Of a DNA stretch of 64,000 bases, positions 27,277 through 36,034 are shown in pieces. The stretch spans positions 1 to 64,000 of the forward strand of contig JAALLE010000002.1 of the NCBI GenBank assembly GCA_011087605.1, given 5' to 3'. Source of the DNA: Hyphomicrobiales bacterium (lineage in GTDB: Bacteria > Pseudomonadota > Alphaproteobacteria > Rhizobiales > Rhizobiaceae). Every line of letters starts with the position of its first letter. Positions within the stretch are counted from its first letter, which is position 1. The position numbers were made by a program, and so were the translations under genes. Under the pieces are notes generated by a model. That model was given only the letters and a program-made list of their open reading frames with translations. It ran no database searches and was not told where the DNA came from.

Positions 27277-27675
27277 TTATTTTATCGACGCCACACCCAA
27301 TCCGACGTTGAATTTTTCGCACCATATATACACTTCGTTATAGGTGGACCAATCCAGATCATCAGGAATCATGTACACTTGGTGGCCGTTGATCTTGGTC
27401 ATATTTCCAAGGTTGGCGGCTCGGTCATATTTGCCATTTTTGCCCAGCGCCACGCTTGGATCGGGAGCACCATCGAGGCTGAAATCTGGTCCAAGAATAA
27501 GAACAGACCCACCATTTTCCGTCTTCAGAATAGAAACACTTCCGGTTGTTACGTGTTTGTTCAGGCCTCGAAATGTTCCCTTAAAAGCCCCGGATTCAGC
27601 GAAGGCACCCTGCACTCCAATCATGCTGCCAAAAACCAGCATCAATCCAAGCGCAATTGTATTCAATGTGTTCAT
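27277..27675 (-). CDS. Exported DM13-domain protein
   Basis: 132 residues with a signal peptide (MNTLNTIALGLMLVFGSM, probable cleavage after AFA before ES). The rest matches the DM13 fold: TGSVSILKTENGGSVLILG, FSLDGAPDPSVALGKNG and the C-terminal YNEVYIWCEKFNVGLGVASI. DM13 domains are linked to redox or haem-associated functions, and the single conserved Cys in YIWCEKF is the proposed redox residue. A cytochrome P460 gene lies 174 bases upstream on the same strand, which supports a shared periplasmic redox role. The function is otherwise unknown. Confidence 0.82.
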   Translation of the reverse strand: MNTLNTIALGLMLVFGSMIGVQGAFAESGAFKGTFRGLNKHVTTGSVSILKTENGGSVLILGPDFSLDGAPDPSVALGKNGKYDRAANLGNMTKINGHQVYMIPDDLDWSTYNEVYIWCEKFNVGLGVASIK

Positions 27676-27849
27676 GTCATTTTCCGTTCATTTATGTTGT
27701 GTGCTGACAAATGTCTTCGTGCCCTCGTGATTTCACCAGGTCACAGCACGGTTTTCGATCTTGGGAGGGTGGACTGATCGCTGGAAGTTGAGTTCGGATG
27801 GATGGGGATTCCAATCCAAATCACCCCAGTGATCAGCCCTGTCGCCACT

Positions 27850-28446
27850 CTATTTGGTGTTGAGAATTGTGTAGAACTCTGAAAACACCATGTCCTTTGT
27901 GGCATTGCTTATATGGCAGGCAGCACAAGCTCCGACCGGTGCGGCGGACGCAGTTTTTGCGTAGGGCGGTGCATGATGGCCGAAGTTGAAATAGCCCCAG
28001 TTCTCGCTCTCAGCAAACCGACTTGAATCTTTCACTGCGATATCGATGCCATTGAAGGCAGCGGGAAAATAACCGCGCCCGGAAACTTCGGTTCTTGATC
28101 CGTCCTCTTCTTCAGCTTCACGGGTCAGCTGCAGTTCTTTCAGCAAAATGGTGCCTTCAGGAAACTCTCCGGTCTGCTTGTAGAGTTTATAGGCCTGCGG
28201 GTGCATATAGACGTTGTGGTACTCGGGGAACCCGGCTTCTCCGTCGTTCAGGGCGTTGGGCGTCAACGGCGACCCCAAATAGATCCACTCACGGTATCCC
28301 GTTGGCAATTCCAGCTGACCTTCAGCCGTCCATTTGGGTTTCCAGTCGTCGCTCATCTGTGCCGTTGCTACGCCATTGAACTGGCTCCATATCAACAGGG
28401 ACGTGGCCAGACCCGTTACGAGTGCGAATATTGTTTTGATTTTCAT
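27850..28446 (-). CDS. Cytochrome P460 family protein
   Basis: 198-residue periplasmic haem protein. MKIKTIFALVTGLATSLLIW is a signal peptide, with cleavage probably after TAQ. The P460 fold shows EYHNVYMHPQAYKLYKQTGEF, GTILLKELQLT and SRFAESENWGYFNFG; the single c-type haem motif CAACH is near the C terminus. Family members oxidise hydroxylamine or act in nitrogen-oxide detoxification, though many are uncharacterised. I chose the ATG giving the signal peptide; the open frame extends 53 codons upstream without homology. An AraC regulator gene diverges from it 171 bases away. Confidence 0.87.
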   Translation of the reverse strand: MKIKTIFALVTGLATSLLIWSQFNGVATAQMSDDWKPKWTAEGQLELPTGYREWIYLGSPLTPNALNDGEAGFPEYHNVYMHPQAYKLYKQTGEFPEGTILLKELQLTREAEEEDGSRTEVSGRGYFPAAFNGIDIAVKDSSRFAESENWGYFNFGHHAPPYAKTASAAPVGACAACHISNATKDMVFSEFYTILNTK

Positions 28447-28617
28447 GCCCAAAACTCCTCTTGATTGCGCCTTGCAGAACACCTGCTGGTGCCTGTCAGA
28501 GGAATTTAGAATTTGAGAGGGATTGGAATAGCCCAAATAGTATTTGTTTTTTTGCAGATCGTCCCAAATGTAAATGATATGATTGGCAAAACCGGCGCGG
28601 ATCAATAATCGAAACTG

Positions 28618-29541
28618 ATGAGTGAACTGATTTCAAATCTGCTCGACATGATACGGGTCAAGGGAACGGCGTATTACAGCAAGAGCCTGTCAGGTCCCTG
28701 GAGCATGAATGTTGAGCAACATGATGATCTTTGTCGATTTCATCTGGTGTTGGCTGGAACAGCATGTGTTGGCCTGTCCGGCCTGAATTCGACGGAATTA
28801 TTGCAACAAGGCGACTTTGTCATAATTCCTCGCGGTCAAGGCCATTACCTGGGAGATGGCCCTGAACGGAAGGATGGTCGGTCGCATTCAATTCCGGGGG
28901 AGACATACCAACCGGAATTTCAAAGATTTAACGATACATTGGACCAAACACTTTTGCTGTGTGGTTATTTTCAGTTCGCGCAGGGCATGCCGTCCATACT
29001 CACATCGCAACTCCCGGACCTTTTGATCACCCGAAGCAATGTCGCCAACCGGTCCGTACAGATAGGGCAAATAGCTTCCATGTTGAGGGATGAGCTTGGT
29101 CGAAACGATCAACCGCAAACCGTCATTCTCAACCGGTTGACGGAGGTGCTGTTTTATCATGCTATCCGCCAATGGCTGGACCGGGAATTGTCGCAGGGCG
29201 GTGCTCTTCAGGCGCTGGCTGACATGAAACTTCAACGGGTCTTTGAAGAAATTCACCAAAATCCGGCGCAACCCTGGACTGTTGAGTCATTGGCCAAAGT
29301 TGCAGGTCAATCCAGGACGGTGTTTGCTGCCCATTTTAAGCAGGCGACGGGAATTTCGCCGATCAGCTATCTTGGCCATTGGCGCACTGAACTGGCATGT
29401 AAACTGCTCGTAGAATCGGAATACGGCATTGATCAGATCGCCCTTGAAAGCGGCTATCGGGATACCACTGCATTCAGCAGGGCTTTCAAAAAGACAACCG
29501 GGTCGTCGCCTGGGAACTATCGACGTTCCAATAAAAGCTGA
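28618..29541 (+). CDS. AraC family transcriptional regulator with cupin-type sensor domain
   Basis: 307 residues. The N-terminal half is a cupin_6-like ligand domain (WSMNVEQHDDLCRFHLVLAG, GDFVIIPRGQGHYLGD). The C-terminal ~100 residues are the double helix-turn-helix domain (WTVESLAKVAGQSRTVFAAHFKQ; IDQIALESGYRDTTAFSRAFKK; TGSSPGNYR). It is divergent from the cytochrome P460 gene, so it may control that gene and the DM13 gene behind it. Its stop is 15 bases from the convergent frameshifted cyclase gene. Confidence 0.9.
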   Translation: MSELISNLLDMIRVKGTAYYSKSLSGPWSMNVEQHDDLCRFHLVLAGTACVGLSGLNSTELLQQGDFVIIPRGQGHYLGDGPERKDGRSHSIPGETYQPEFQRFNDTLDQTLLLCGYFQFAQGMPSILTSQLPDLLITRSNVANRSVQIGQIASMLRDELGRNDQPQTVILNRLTEVLFYHAIRQWLDRELSQGGALQALADMKLQRVFEEIHQNPAQPWTVESLAKVAGQSRTVFAAHFKQATGISPISYLGHWRTELACKLLVESEYGIDQIALESGYRDTTAFSRAFKKTTGSSPGNYRRSNKS

Positions 29542-29556
29542 CCGCAGGATGTCTCT

Positions 29557-30732
29557 TTAGCTGTTGGTTTCAATTTTCGCCCGCAGGTCTTTTGCTGCAA
29601 GCCAGTCGATGGTTTCAAATCCCTCTGTAAACCAGTCATGGATGGGATACAGCGCCTCCCGCGCGGCCGATACATCGTTCTGGCGCAAATAAAGACGGGC
29701 CAGGTCAATGGCGACCCGCAATTCAAGCGACTTTGCATTTTGACTTCTGGCAACGACCATTGCCTGTTGCAGGTAATTGTAAGCCGCCGCGTGGTTATAG
29801 TCCGGGTCGGCACATTCAATGGCACTTTTCAATCTGTACAGATCTGCCGTCAGAACATGGGGTTCAGGAGCGGCAATAAGATCAATTGCGCTGTTTACGT
29901 GTTTATCCGCTTGCTCAGGATTACCGACGGCCAAAGATGTTTCGGCCAGCATGTAATGACGAAATACATCCAGCCCTTTTTGACCGAGAGTCTTGCTTCT
30001 CAACAATCCGGATTTGTAAACTTCAATTGCCGCCTCTGCGCCGATTTGATGGGTATTGGCCCAGGTTGAAAACAGGGTGGCCTGATCTTGATATTGGCCC
30101 AATGCATGTTCGCTGGCTATGGCAGTCAACTGCGCCGCAGCTTTCGAGAGCTGGTCTTTGTCGCGCCTTTGAAACAGCAGGTTACACAGCCAGAGTTGGG
30201 CATGGCCAATACTTGGAGGATGGTTCAATTCATGCGCGAATTCAATTCCGTGTTTGGCCCTTTGCAGGGCGTCATCGGGATATCCGCGATACCAAAAGGT
30301 CAAAGCACCCTGGGCATGGGCACAAACTCCGGGGTCATGGCCACCATAGCGTGAGGCGTGATCTCGATATTTCTCGCGTTCATACAGTTCCAATCCGCGT
30401 TCAACGTGTTTTATCGCCACTTCCATATCACCAAACCAGCAGCGCGTGCCCCAGGCGGCGTGGTGAGCTTGCAGTTCCAATGCGTCATCATATTCGCGAT
30501 CGACGATCTGGAACAATTTATCCACCAGATTGAGGCCATTTTCCAAATCCGATCCGGCTGCATGAAACAGCCAGATTCCCCAAAGGGCCGCAAAAGATTG
30601 TTTTTGATCTCCAACTTCCTCGCATAATTGTCTGGCCCGCTGAAACGCCTGATGGGCTTGCGGTGCACCCCATCCCCTGGTTGCCATCAGGGCAGGCCCG
30701 ATCATGCATTGAATATCGAGTTCCCGTTTTTT
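29557..30732 (-). CDS. C-terminal TPR part of the frameshifted cyclase/ATPase gene
   Basis: 391 residues of TPR-like helices that continue the cyclase/ATPase of 30518-32950 after a one-base frameshift in a run of eight A (30727-30734 on the plus strand as T). The join reads AENTKK from the upstream frame, then RELDIQCMIGPALMATRGWG in this frame, the normal opening of the TPR region in these proteins. Helical repeats follow (GALTFWYRGYPDDALQRAKHG, ATLFSTWANTHQIGAEAAI). The frame is open back to an ATG at 30804, but that N terminus is just the other frame of the cyclase gene. It is unlikely to be an independent gene; together the two parts would make about 1130 residues. Confidence 0.75.
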   Translation of the reverse strand, partial: KKRELDIQCMIGPALMATRGWGAPQAHQAFQRARQLCEEVGDQKQSFAALWGIWLFHAAGSDLENGLNLVDKLFQIVDREYDDALELQAHHAAWGTRCWFGDMEVAIKHVERGLELYEREKYRDHASRYGGHDPGVCAHAQGALTFWYRGYPDDALQRAKHGIEFAHELNHPPSIGHAQLWLCNLLFQRRDKDQLSKAAAQLTAIASEHALGQYQDQATLFSTWANTHQIGAEAAIEVYKSGLLRSKTLGQKGLDVFRHYMLAETSLAVGNPEQADKHVNSAIDLIAAPEPHVLTADLYRLKSAIECADPDYNHAAAYNYLQQAMVVARSQNAKSLELRVAIDLARLYLRQNDVSAAREALYPIHDWFTEGFETIDWLAAKDLRAKIETNS

Positions 30733-32950
30733 TTGTATTTTCAGCGTCGGGCAGTCTTTCGATACATTGTAGTGCGTTTTGAAGTTGATTAATGGCTTCA
30801 ACATTGGCGCCTTTGCTCAGTGCCAGGCGCGCGGCGCGCAGCCAGTGAACAATCGCCTCGTCAAACTGCTCGGCCCTTTGGCGGTGGTCGGCGATCTCTG
30901 CAGGTTCGGCGTTTGAAACTCCAGAAGGCTGACCGTCAATCAGATCGGCTATGTTTTTGTGAAGCTGCTTCCGCCGCTTTTTCAGCATTGATTCATAAGC
31001 TGCATCACGCACCAAGGCATGCCTAAACAGCAATATTTGATTGCTGACTTGGCTTTCGGCTTCAACAAGGTCACTTGCCAGCAATTGGACGAAAGCTTTT
31101 GTCAAAGAAGACGGCTCCAGAGTGGAGATGTTTTCAATCATGGCCCGGGCAAACTGCCTGCCAATTGCGGAACCGATTTGTGCCACTCCCTTGCCAAGTT
31201 CCAACCGATCCAATCGGGCCATCAGAAGGTTTTGCAAACTGCTCGGAATCGTCAGAGCAACATCGCTGGACAAGACATAGTCAGTTTCGCGCTCGATCAA
31301 TGCACCGGAATCGCGCACCGATTTTGAAAGTTCTTCGACGAATAGCGGAACGCCATCAGCCTTTTCCAACAATTGGGAGATTATCGCGGATGGCAAAGCC
31401 TTGTCTTTAAACACCATCTGGATCACTTCGGTTGCTGCAGCTTCTCCCAGGCGTTCGAGAGTCAAAACAGTCGCAGCAGCATTGTTCATCCACGGATTTT
31501 TGAAATGGGAACGGGCGGTGGCCAGAATAAACTTTGCAGACACCTCATCAGCGTTCAGGAATTGCTCTGTCCAGCCCAGTGTAGATGGGTCGATCCAGTG
31601 AGCATCTTCGACAAGTAACAGCAGAGATTTCTCGTCCGCGACGGCTGCCATGGTTTGCATCAAAACAGAATAAATTTCGCGCTTTTTGAATTGCGGACTG
31701 CCGGACAGGGTCTCGATTCGACCATTGCCAGGCAATGACAGCAATTCCAAAAGCGCTGGCATTGCCCGGTCGACCGAAATTTCATGATCCCTCAGCCAGT
31801 CTTCCACTCCGGTCAATTTGGCATCGATACTTGCGGTCTGGTCTATCCCGATCAATGCCTGGACGCAGATCTTTACAGGGTAAAGCGGTGTGTCATTGTG
31901 AAGTGGCGATCCTTGCAGAGATATGGCGATAACATTGTCGGTTGAAACCAGACGCAGAAATTCCTGCGCCAACCTCGATTTTCCAACACCTGCCTCTCCC
32001 GAAATCAGCGCCAGTCGTCCATCCCCGCCGCAGGCGGACTTCCACAAATTCGTCAGTTGGTTCAAATCTTCCTTCCGACCAAATAGCTGATTGGGAATGT
32101 GGGCGTCGCTCTGCAAAATTGCGTCATTGGTTGCGCGTTCCTTGTCCACCGAATAGACTGGTATCGGCGTCGAGATTCCCTTGACGGATTTGTCGCCCAG
32201 AAAAGTGCATTGAAAACTGTCACCAATCAAACGGCGGGTGAGCGGGCCAATCACCATGTTGCCCGAGGTTGCCAGCCCTTCCAACCGCGCAGCAATATTG
32301 GGAGTCTCGCCTACAATTGCATCACTTTCCCTGACATCGCCTGCCCCCATTTCACCGGCAATTACCAAACCGGTATGGATGCCAATTCGAACACCAAGCT
32401 CCAAATCCATTTCCTTGCGGAGTTTGACATTCAACTCCCGAATGGATGCCAATAGAGCTAGTCCAGCTCGCACCGAGCGAATTGGATCATCTTCATGGGC
32501 GGTTGGGTAGCCAAAGTAGGCCAGGACACCATCGCCAAGATATTTGGCCAGATGGCCCCCGAACTGCTGTATGGCGCTGAGACAGACCTCCTGATAAGCC
32601 AGCATCAGATCGCGCAGTTCTTCCGGGTCAAGCGACTCTGATAACGCCGTCGATCCTGCAACGTCACAGAACATAACGGTCAATTGTCGCCGTTCCGCTT
32701 CCTCGGTGAAGTTTGCAGATTGTGCTTTTGATGCTGACGGCAGAGCTTTGGAACTCGCCGCAGTTTCGGGAGCCCATATTGTTTGGATGGCTCCCCAGAC
32801 TTTTCGGCGCGGGCCAAGAGGCAGTCCAAGTTCTTCCAGATCGTCTTTGCCCAGGTGAGTGAGAGTGTCAAAGTCGATCTCGGCATCCAAAAAGGCAGAC
32901 AAATATTTTTGCAATCCAAGTTCGGCTAACCAATTCTCGATATCAGACAA
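30518..32950 (-). CDS. SAM domain-cyclase-ATPase protein, N-terminal part, frameshifted near the end
   Basis: Open frame of 810 residues. Domains: a SAM-like domain (about 1-60, IENWLAELGLQKYLSAFLDA), a class III cyclase domain (about 88-265) with aspartates in VMFCDVAGSTALS and in ESDAIVGETPNIAARLE and the Lys in LAKYLGDGVLAYFG, and an AAA/STAND ATPase (about 290-640) with GEAGVGKSRLAQ and LLLVEDAHWIDPS. Helical repeats begin after 700. Past residue about 741 (30728) the frame is wrong: it should move to the frame at 29557-30732. The start is TTG, supported by AGGGGT 6 bases upstream and by the SAM domain beginning at once; no nearby ATG exists. It may be a real mutation, slippage in A8, or a sequencing indel. 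Confidence 0.85.
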   Translation of the reverse strand: MSDIENWLAELGLQKYLSAFLDAEIDFDTLTHLGKDDLEELGLPLGPRRKVWGAIQTIWAPETAASSKALPSASKAQSANFTEEAERRQLTVMFCDVAGSTALSESLDPEELRDLMLAYQEVCLSAIQQFGGHLAKYLGDGVLAYFGYPTAHEDDPIRSVRAGLALLASIRELNVKLRKEMDLELGVRIGIHTGLVIAGEMGAGDVRESDAIVGETPNIAARLEGLATSGNMVIGPLTRRLIGDSFQCTFLGDKSVKGISTPIPVYSVDKERATNDAILQSDAHIPNQLFGRKEDLNQLTNLWKSACGGDGRLALISGEAGVGKSRLAQEFLRLVSTDNVIAISLQGSPLHNDTPLYPVKICVQALIGIDQTASIDAKLTGVEDWLRDHEISVDRAMPALLELLSLPGNGRIETLSGSPQFKKREIYSVLMQTMAAVADEKSLLLLVEDAHWIDPSTLGWTEQFLNADEVSAKFILATARSHFKNPWMNNAAATVLTLERLGEAAATEVIQMVFKDKALPSAIISQLLEKADGVPLFVEELSKSVRDSGALIERETDYVLSSDVALTIPSSLQNLLMARLDRLELGKGVAQIGSAIGRQFARAMIENISTLEPSSLTKAFVQLLASDLVEAESQVSNQILLFRHALVRDAAYESMLKKRRKQLHKNIADLIDGQPSGVSNAEPAEIADHRQRAEQFDEAIVHWLRAARLALSKGANVEAINQLQNALQCIERLPDAENTKKTGTRYSMHDRACPDGNQGMGCTASPSGVSAGQTIMRGSWRSKTIFCGPLGNLAVSCSRIGFGKWPQSGG
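30727..30734 (-). other. A8 homopolymer at a frameshift junction
   Basis: Eight A on the coding strand. Seven A would join the cyclase/ATPase frame to the TPR frame exactly. Runs of this length can cause polymerase slippage, replication indels or sequencing errors; the sequence alone cannot say which. Confidence 0.75.
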
Positions 32951-33118
32951 TGTGTTACCCCTGCCGCAACCGGAGGACCTGCCCCACGCCGCCCAAATTT
33001 ATCCATTGCGGAGACAATAAACTCAAAATCGCTTCCAGACATAGGAAACAATGAGTTGAACGGCCCGCAGGGGAATCAATCGGTGGATTTGCTAAAGAAT
33101 GTGTCCAGCCCATTCAGG

Positions 33119-36034
33119 CTAAGCGGCAGTTTGTTTGTTTCGACCAACCAAATTTGATGTGTATGCGGGCCTGTTGTCAGTCACATATTCGTTTGCACCC
33201 TTGCCATCGGCATAGACTTTTATCCAGTCGGTTATTACTTCTGCGGGCATGGGTTTTGAGATCAGGAATCCCTGAATTTCGTCGCAACCTGTCTCGCGAA
33301 GAAACTGTAATTGCTCACGCGTTTCGACACCTTTCACGACAACTTTCAGCCCAAGACATTGGGCCATTACCGTTGTTGCGCTGACCAAAGTTGCATTGGC
33401 ATGGTTGGAATTGACCCCGGTGACAAATGAGCGGTCAAGTTTGATGACATCGGGATGCAGCCGTTGCAGATAGGTCAATGAGGCCTGACCAGTGCCAAAG
33501 TCATCGAGCGCGATTATCACGCCAAAATGCTGCAACCGCTTTAGTTGGGGGGCGGCAATTCCAACATCATCCATCTTGGCAGTTTCGGTGACTTCGATTT
33601 GCACACGAGATGGAGAAAAACGGATTTGGTTGATCGCCTCCATCACGCTTTCCATAAACTGCATATTGGTCAGCTGATTGGCGGAAATGTTGATGGATAT
33701 TTTCGGGATCGGAATATCGGCATCGCACCAGGTTTGCATCTGGGTCAGAGCGTTGGTCAGCACCCACATGTCAATTTCTGCGATCAGGGAAGATTGCTCT
33801 GCGACGTCGATGATCTGGTCAATTCGAACCCCGCTGAGACTTTCATTGTTGCATCGCAACAGGGTCTCAACAGCGCTCAATGCACCCGACTGGCAATCCA
33901 CAATAGGTTGGAAAGTCAGCAGGAACTCGTCATTTTGAAGAGCCTCGCGGATACCGCTTTCGATGTCCAAACGGGAACGGGATTCTTCAATCATCGAAGG
34001 GTGGTAATATTTAAAGCCCTCAATCTGGTTCTCGCCCATTGCTCTTGTCACCGCCACAGCAGCGTGATGGGTAAGCATTTCATTGTCGGTTCCATGTTCG
34101 GGGTACATGGCAATGCCAGCTTTGCAGGAGACATAAAGCATTTTTGAGCCAACCGAAAAAGGTGCGCGCAATGTCGACAGTATCCTGGCGACCATGAATT
34201 CAACTTCGCTTTCACCTTCGATATGGTCGAAAAAGGTTAGAATCTCTCCTCGACCTTTCAGCGCCACCACGACATTGCTGGACGGCATGGCGGTAGACAT
34301 TTTTTGCTGAACTTCCTGGATGAGTTTTTCAAACTCATCACCACCCAGCGCTTCCTGCAAATAGCGCCACCCAATGACTGCAAACTGGACAACTGCTACA
34401 GGTCTTTGAGAGCGATCAGCGATATTTCTTGCATGGTTGAGCCTGGCTTCGAAGTGAGCGGTATGTCTGGTGTCCGGTTCGGCTTTACCAGCAGCGAGTA
34501 CAGGAGCCTGGATCAAGGAGGCTGGTTCTGCCGCCATCGCCGCCTCAATTGCTGCTGTGGTCGGCGTTGCAGTATTGGTTGTGACCACGACACAGGCCTT
34601 ACTTGCCCCATACATCAGTTCGCTGGCAGTTAGACCTTCTTGCTGAGTCGTCGTCCAGCCAATTGCCAGGCTGACTGGTGTATTGCCATCGGTAAATTGC
34701 TCAACTCCCTCCATCAGGGAGTTTTTTACAGCTTCACCGATTTCTCCAATCGAACCGACGTCCCTACCCGTCAGCGCAATGCAATATTCATCGCTGGCAT
34801 AGCGGGCCAGATAGGATGTATCCGAAATCAGACCTTTGAGATGATCGGCCACCGAAATCAACAGATTATCGCCAATTGCCGGTTCGGTAGCATCGTTAAG
34901 CTTCGACAGATTCTTAATCTTGATGGCCAGCACGCCAACACCGGGCGTGTTCGGGGTCAGGCGGGCAGAATTGATGTCGGCTGCGAGTCGGTCTGCAAAT
35001 GTCTTTCGGTTCAAACTTCCGGTCAGGCTGTCATGCTGGGTAAAGTATGCCAATTCTTTGGCTTGAACGGCGAGTTGCTCTTCGTGTTGTTTCAAGCGCT
35101 GAAGCGTTTTTGACAATTCTTCATTGCTGCGGCGCAGGCTGGTTAAATCGCGCAACGTGACAATCGCACCAATAAGTCTGCCGGAATCATTGGTGATGGT
35201 CGCGGCGTTGACATCAAAATTGAACATTTCACCGCGGGCTGTTCTCAAGCTCAGGGCATCCTCACACATGTCACAGTTTTCGCGCAGGGCAATGTGCCAG
35301 GGATAGCCGCCGGCCGCCGCCGAACCATCAACCATACGCCAGGACAGGTTGTTGATTTTGGTGCCAACCGGGGGGCCGCCGTCGCCATAGAAAGTGGCGA
35401 ATGCGTTATTGACCAGCAGAATGCGTTCCTTTTCGTCAAGGATCAGAACACCCTCAGCCAGTGTGTCGAAAGCCTTCTGCACCCGCTCGGGAATAACACG
35501 CCCGGGGTCGAGTTGTTTCAAGGTGCGCCTTAACAGCAGGAAATAGCCGAGAAACCCCGATCCCGCCAAGTATAAGAGAAACAGCAGTAAGGATGATGGA
35601 ATTCCGGCATATCGTTTCGTGTTTGACGCCGAACCAAATGAAATTTCAATGGCCGAGTGTTGACCATCCAGGCTCTCCAATGGGACGGTGACATGAGTTG
35701 GAGTTGAATGGCCATCCTTGGAAGCCACCCAACTTTCAGCATGGTTTCCAGCCGACTTCAGGATGGTTCCGTCACCGCTTCGAATCGCTGCCGACAATAC
35801 ATCTTCATTGCGCACAACTATGGACGATAGCGTGGCGTCCATCAGATCTTGGTCGTTGCGATTGGCTGCGGTCGCCAGTTGCACAGCAATGGATTCGGCA
35901 ACCTTGGCCCGCGAGTCCAACTCGGCCTTGTAGCCGTCAGGAATCAAACCCAGAACATAAGCCGTCAACGTCAGAGCCAAGGTCAGGCAAATCAGGCCGA
36001 AGCTGAGCCACAAGGCGGGTTTGAAGCGCTTCAT
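33119..36034 (-). CDS. Membrane PAS-GGDEF-GGDEF-EAL protein with degraded catalytic motifs
   Basis: 971 residues. TM1 is about 8-31, a periplasmic region about 32-144, TM2 about 145-168, then PAS about 185-295 (FDTLAEGVLILDEKERILLVN). GGDEF domain 1 (about 335-490) reads RYASDEY at the signature. GGDEF domain 2 (about 535-680) reads LKGRGEI there; the literal GGDEF in ALGGDEFEKL sits in a different helix. The EAL domain (about 695-945) reads AVETLLR for EAL and VVVKGVET where VVAEGVET is usual, so the probable general-base Glu is Lys, although DDFGTG, IKLDRSF and EIQGF are kept. It looks like a c-di-GMP receptor rather than an enzyme, as LapD is. Its ATG overlaps the stop of the upstream surface protein. 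Confidence 0.87.
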   Translation of the reverse strand: MKRFKPALWLSFGLICLTLALTLTAYVLGLIPDGYKAELDSRAKVAESIAVQLATAANRNDQDLMDATLSSIVVRNEDVLSAAIRSGDGTILKSAGNHAESWVASKDGHSTPTHVTVPLESLDGQHSAIEISFGSASNTKRYAGIPSSLLLFLLYLAGSGFLGYFLLLRRTLKQLDPGRVIPERVQKAFDTLAEGVLILDEKERILLVNNAFATFYGDGGPPVGTKINNLSWRMVDGSAAAGGYPWHIALRENCDMCEDALSLRTARGEMFNFDVNAATITNDSGRLIGAIVTLRDLTSLRRSNEELSKTLQRLKQHEEQLAVQAKELAYFTQHDSLTGSLNRKTFADRLAADINSARLTPNTPGVGVLAIKIKNLSKLNDATEPAIGDNLLISVADHLKGLISDTSYLARYASDEYCIALTGRDVGSIGEIGEAVKNSLMEGVEQFTDGNTPVSLAIGWTTTQQEGLTASELMYGASKACVVVTTNTATPTTAAIEAAMAAEPASLIQAPVLAAGKAEPDTRHTAHFEARLNHARNIADRSQRPVAVVQFAVIGWRYLQEALGGDEFEKLIQEVQQKMSTAMPSSNVVVALKGRGEILTFFDHIEGESEVEFMVARILSTLRAPFSVGSKMLYVSCKAGIAMYPEHGTDNEMLTHHAAVAVTRAMGENQIEGFKYYHPSMIEESRSRLDIESGIREALQNDEFLLTFQPIVDCQSGALSAVETLLRCNNESLSGVRIDQIIDVAEQSSLIAEIDMWVLTNALTQMQTWCDADIPIPKISINISANQLTNMQFMESVMEAINQIRFSPSRVQIEVTETAKMDDVGIAAPQLKRLQHFGVIIALDDFGTGQASLTYLQRLHPDVIKLDRSFVTGVNSNHANATLVSATTVMAQCLGLKVVVKGVETREQLQFLRETGCDEIQGFLISKPMPAEVITDWIKVYADGKGANEYVTDNRPAYTSNLVGRNKQTAA

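Noticed and set aside
28447-28605. Longer N terminus for cytochrome P460
   Set aside because: The ATG at 28446 gives a proper signal peptide; the upstream part is promoter region shared with AraC.
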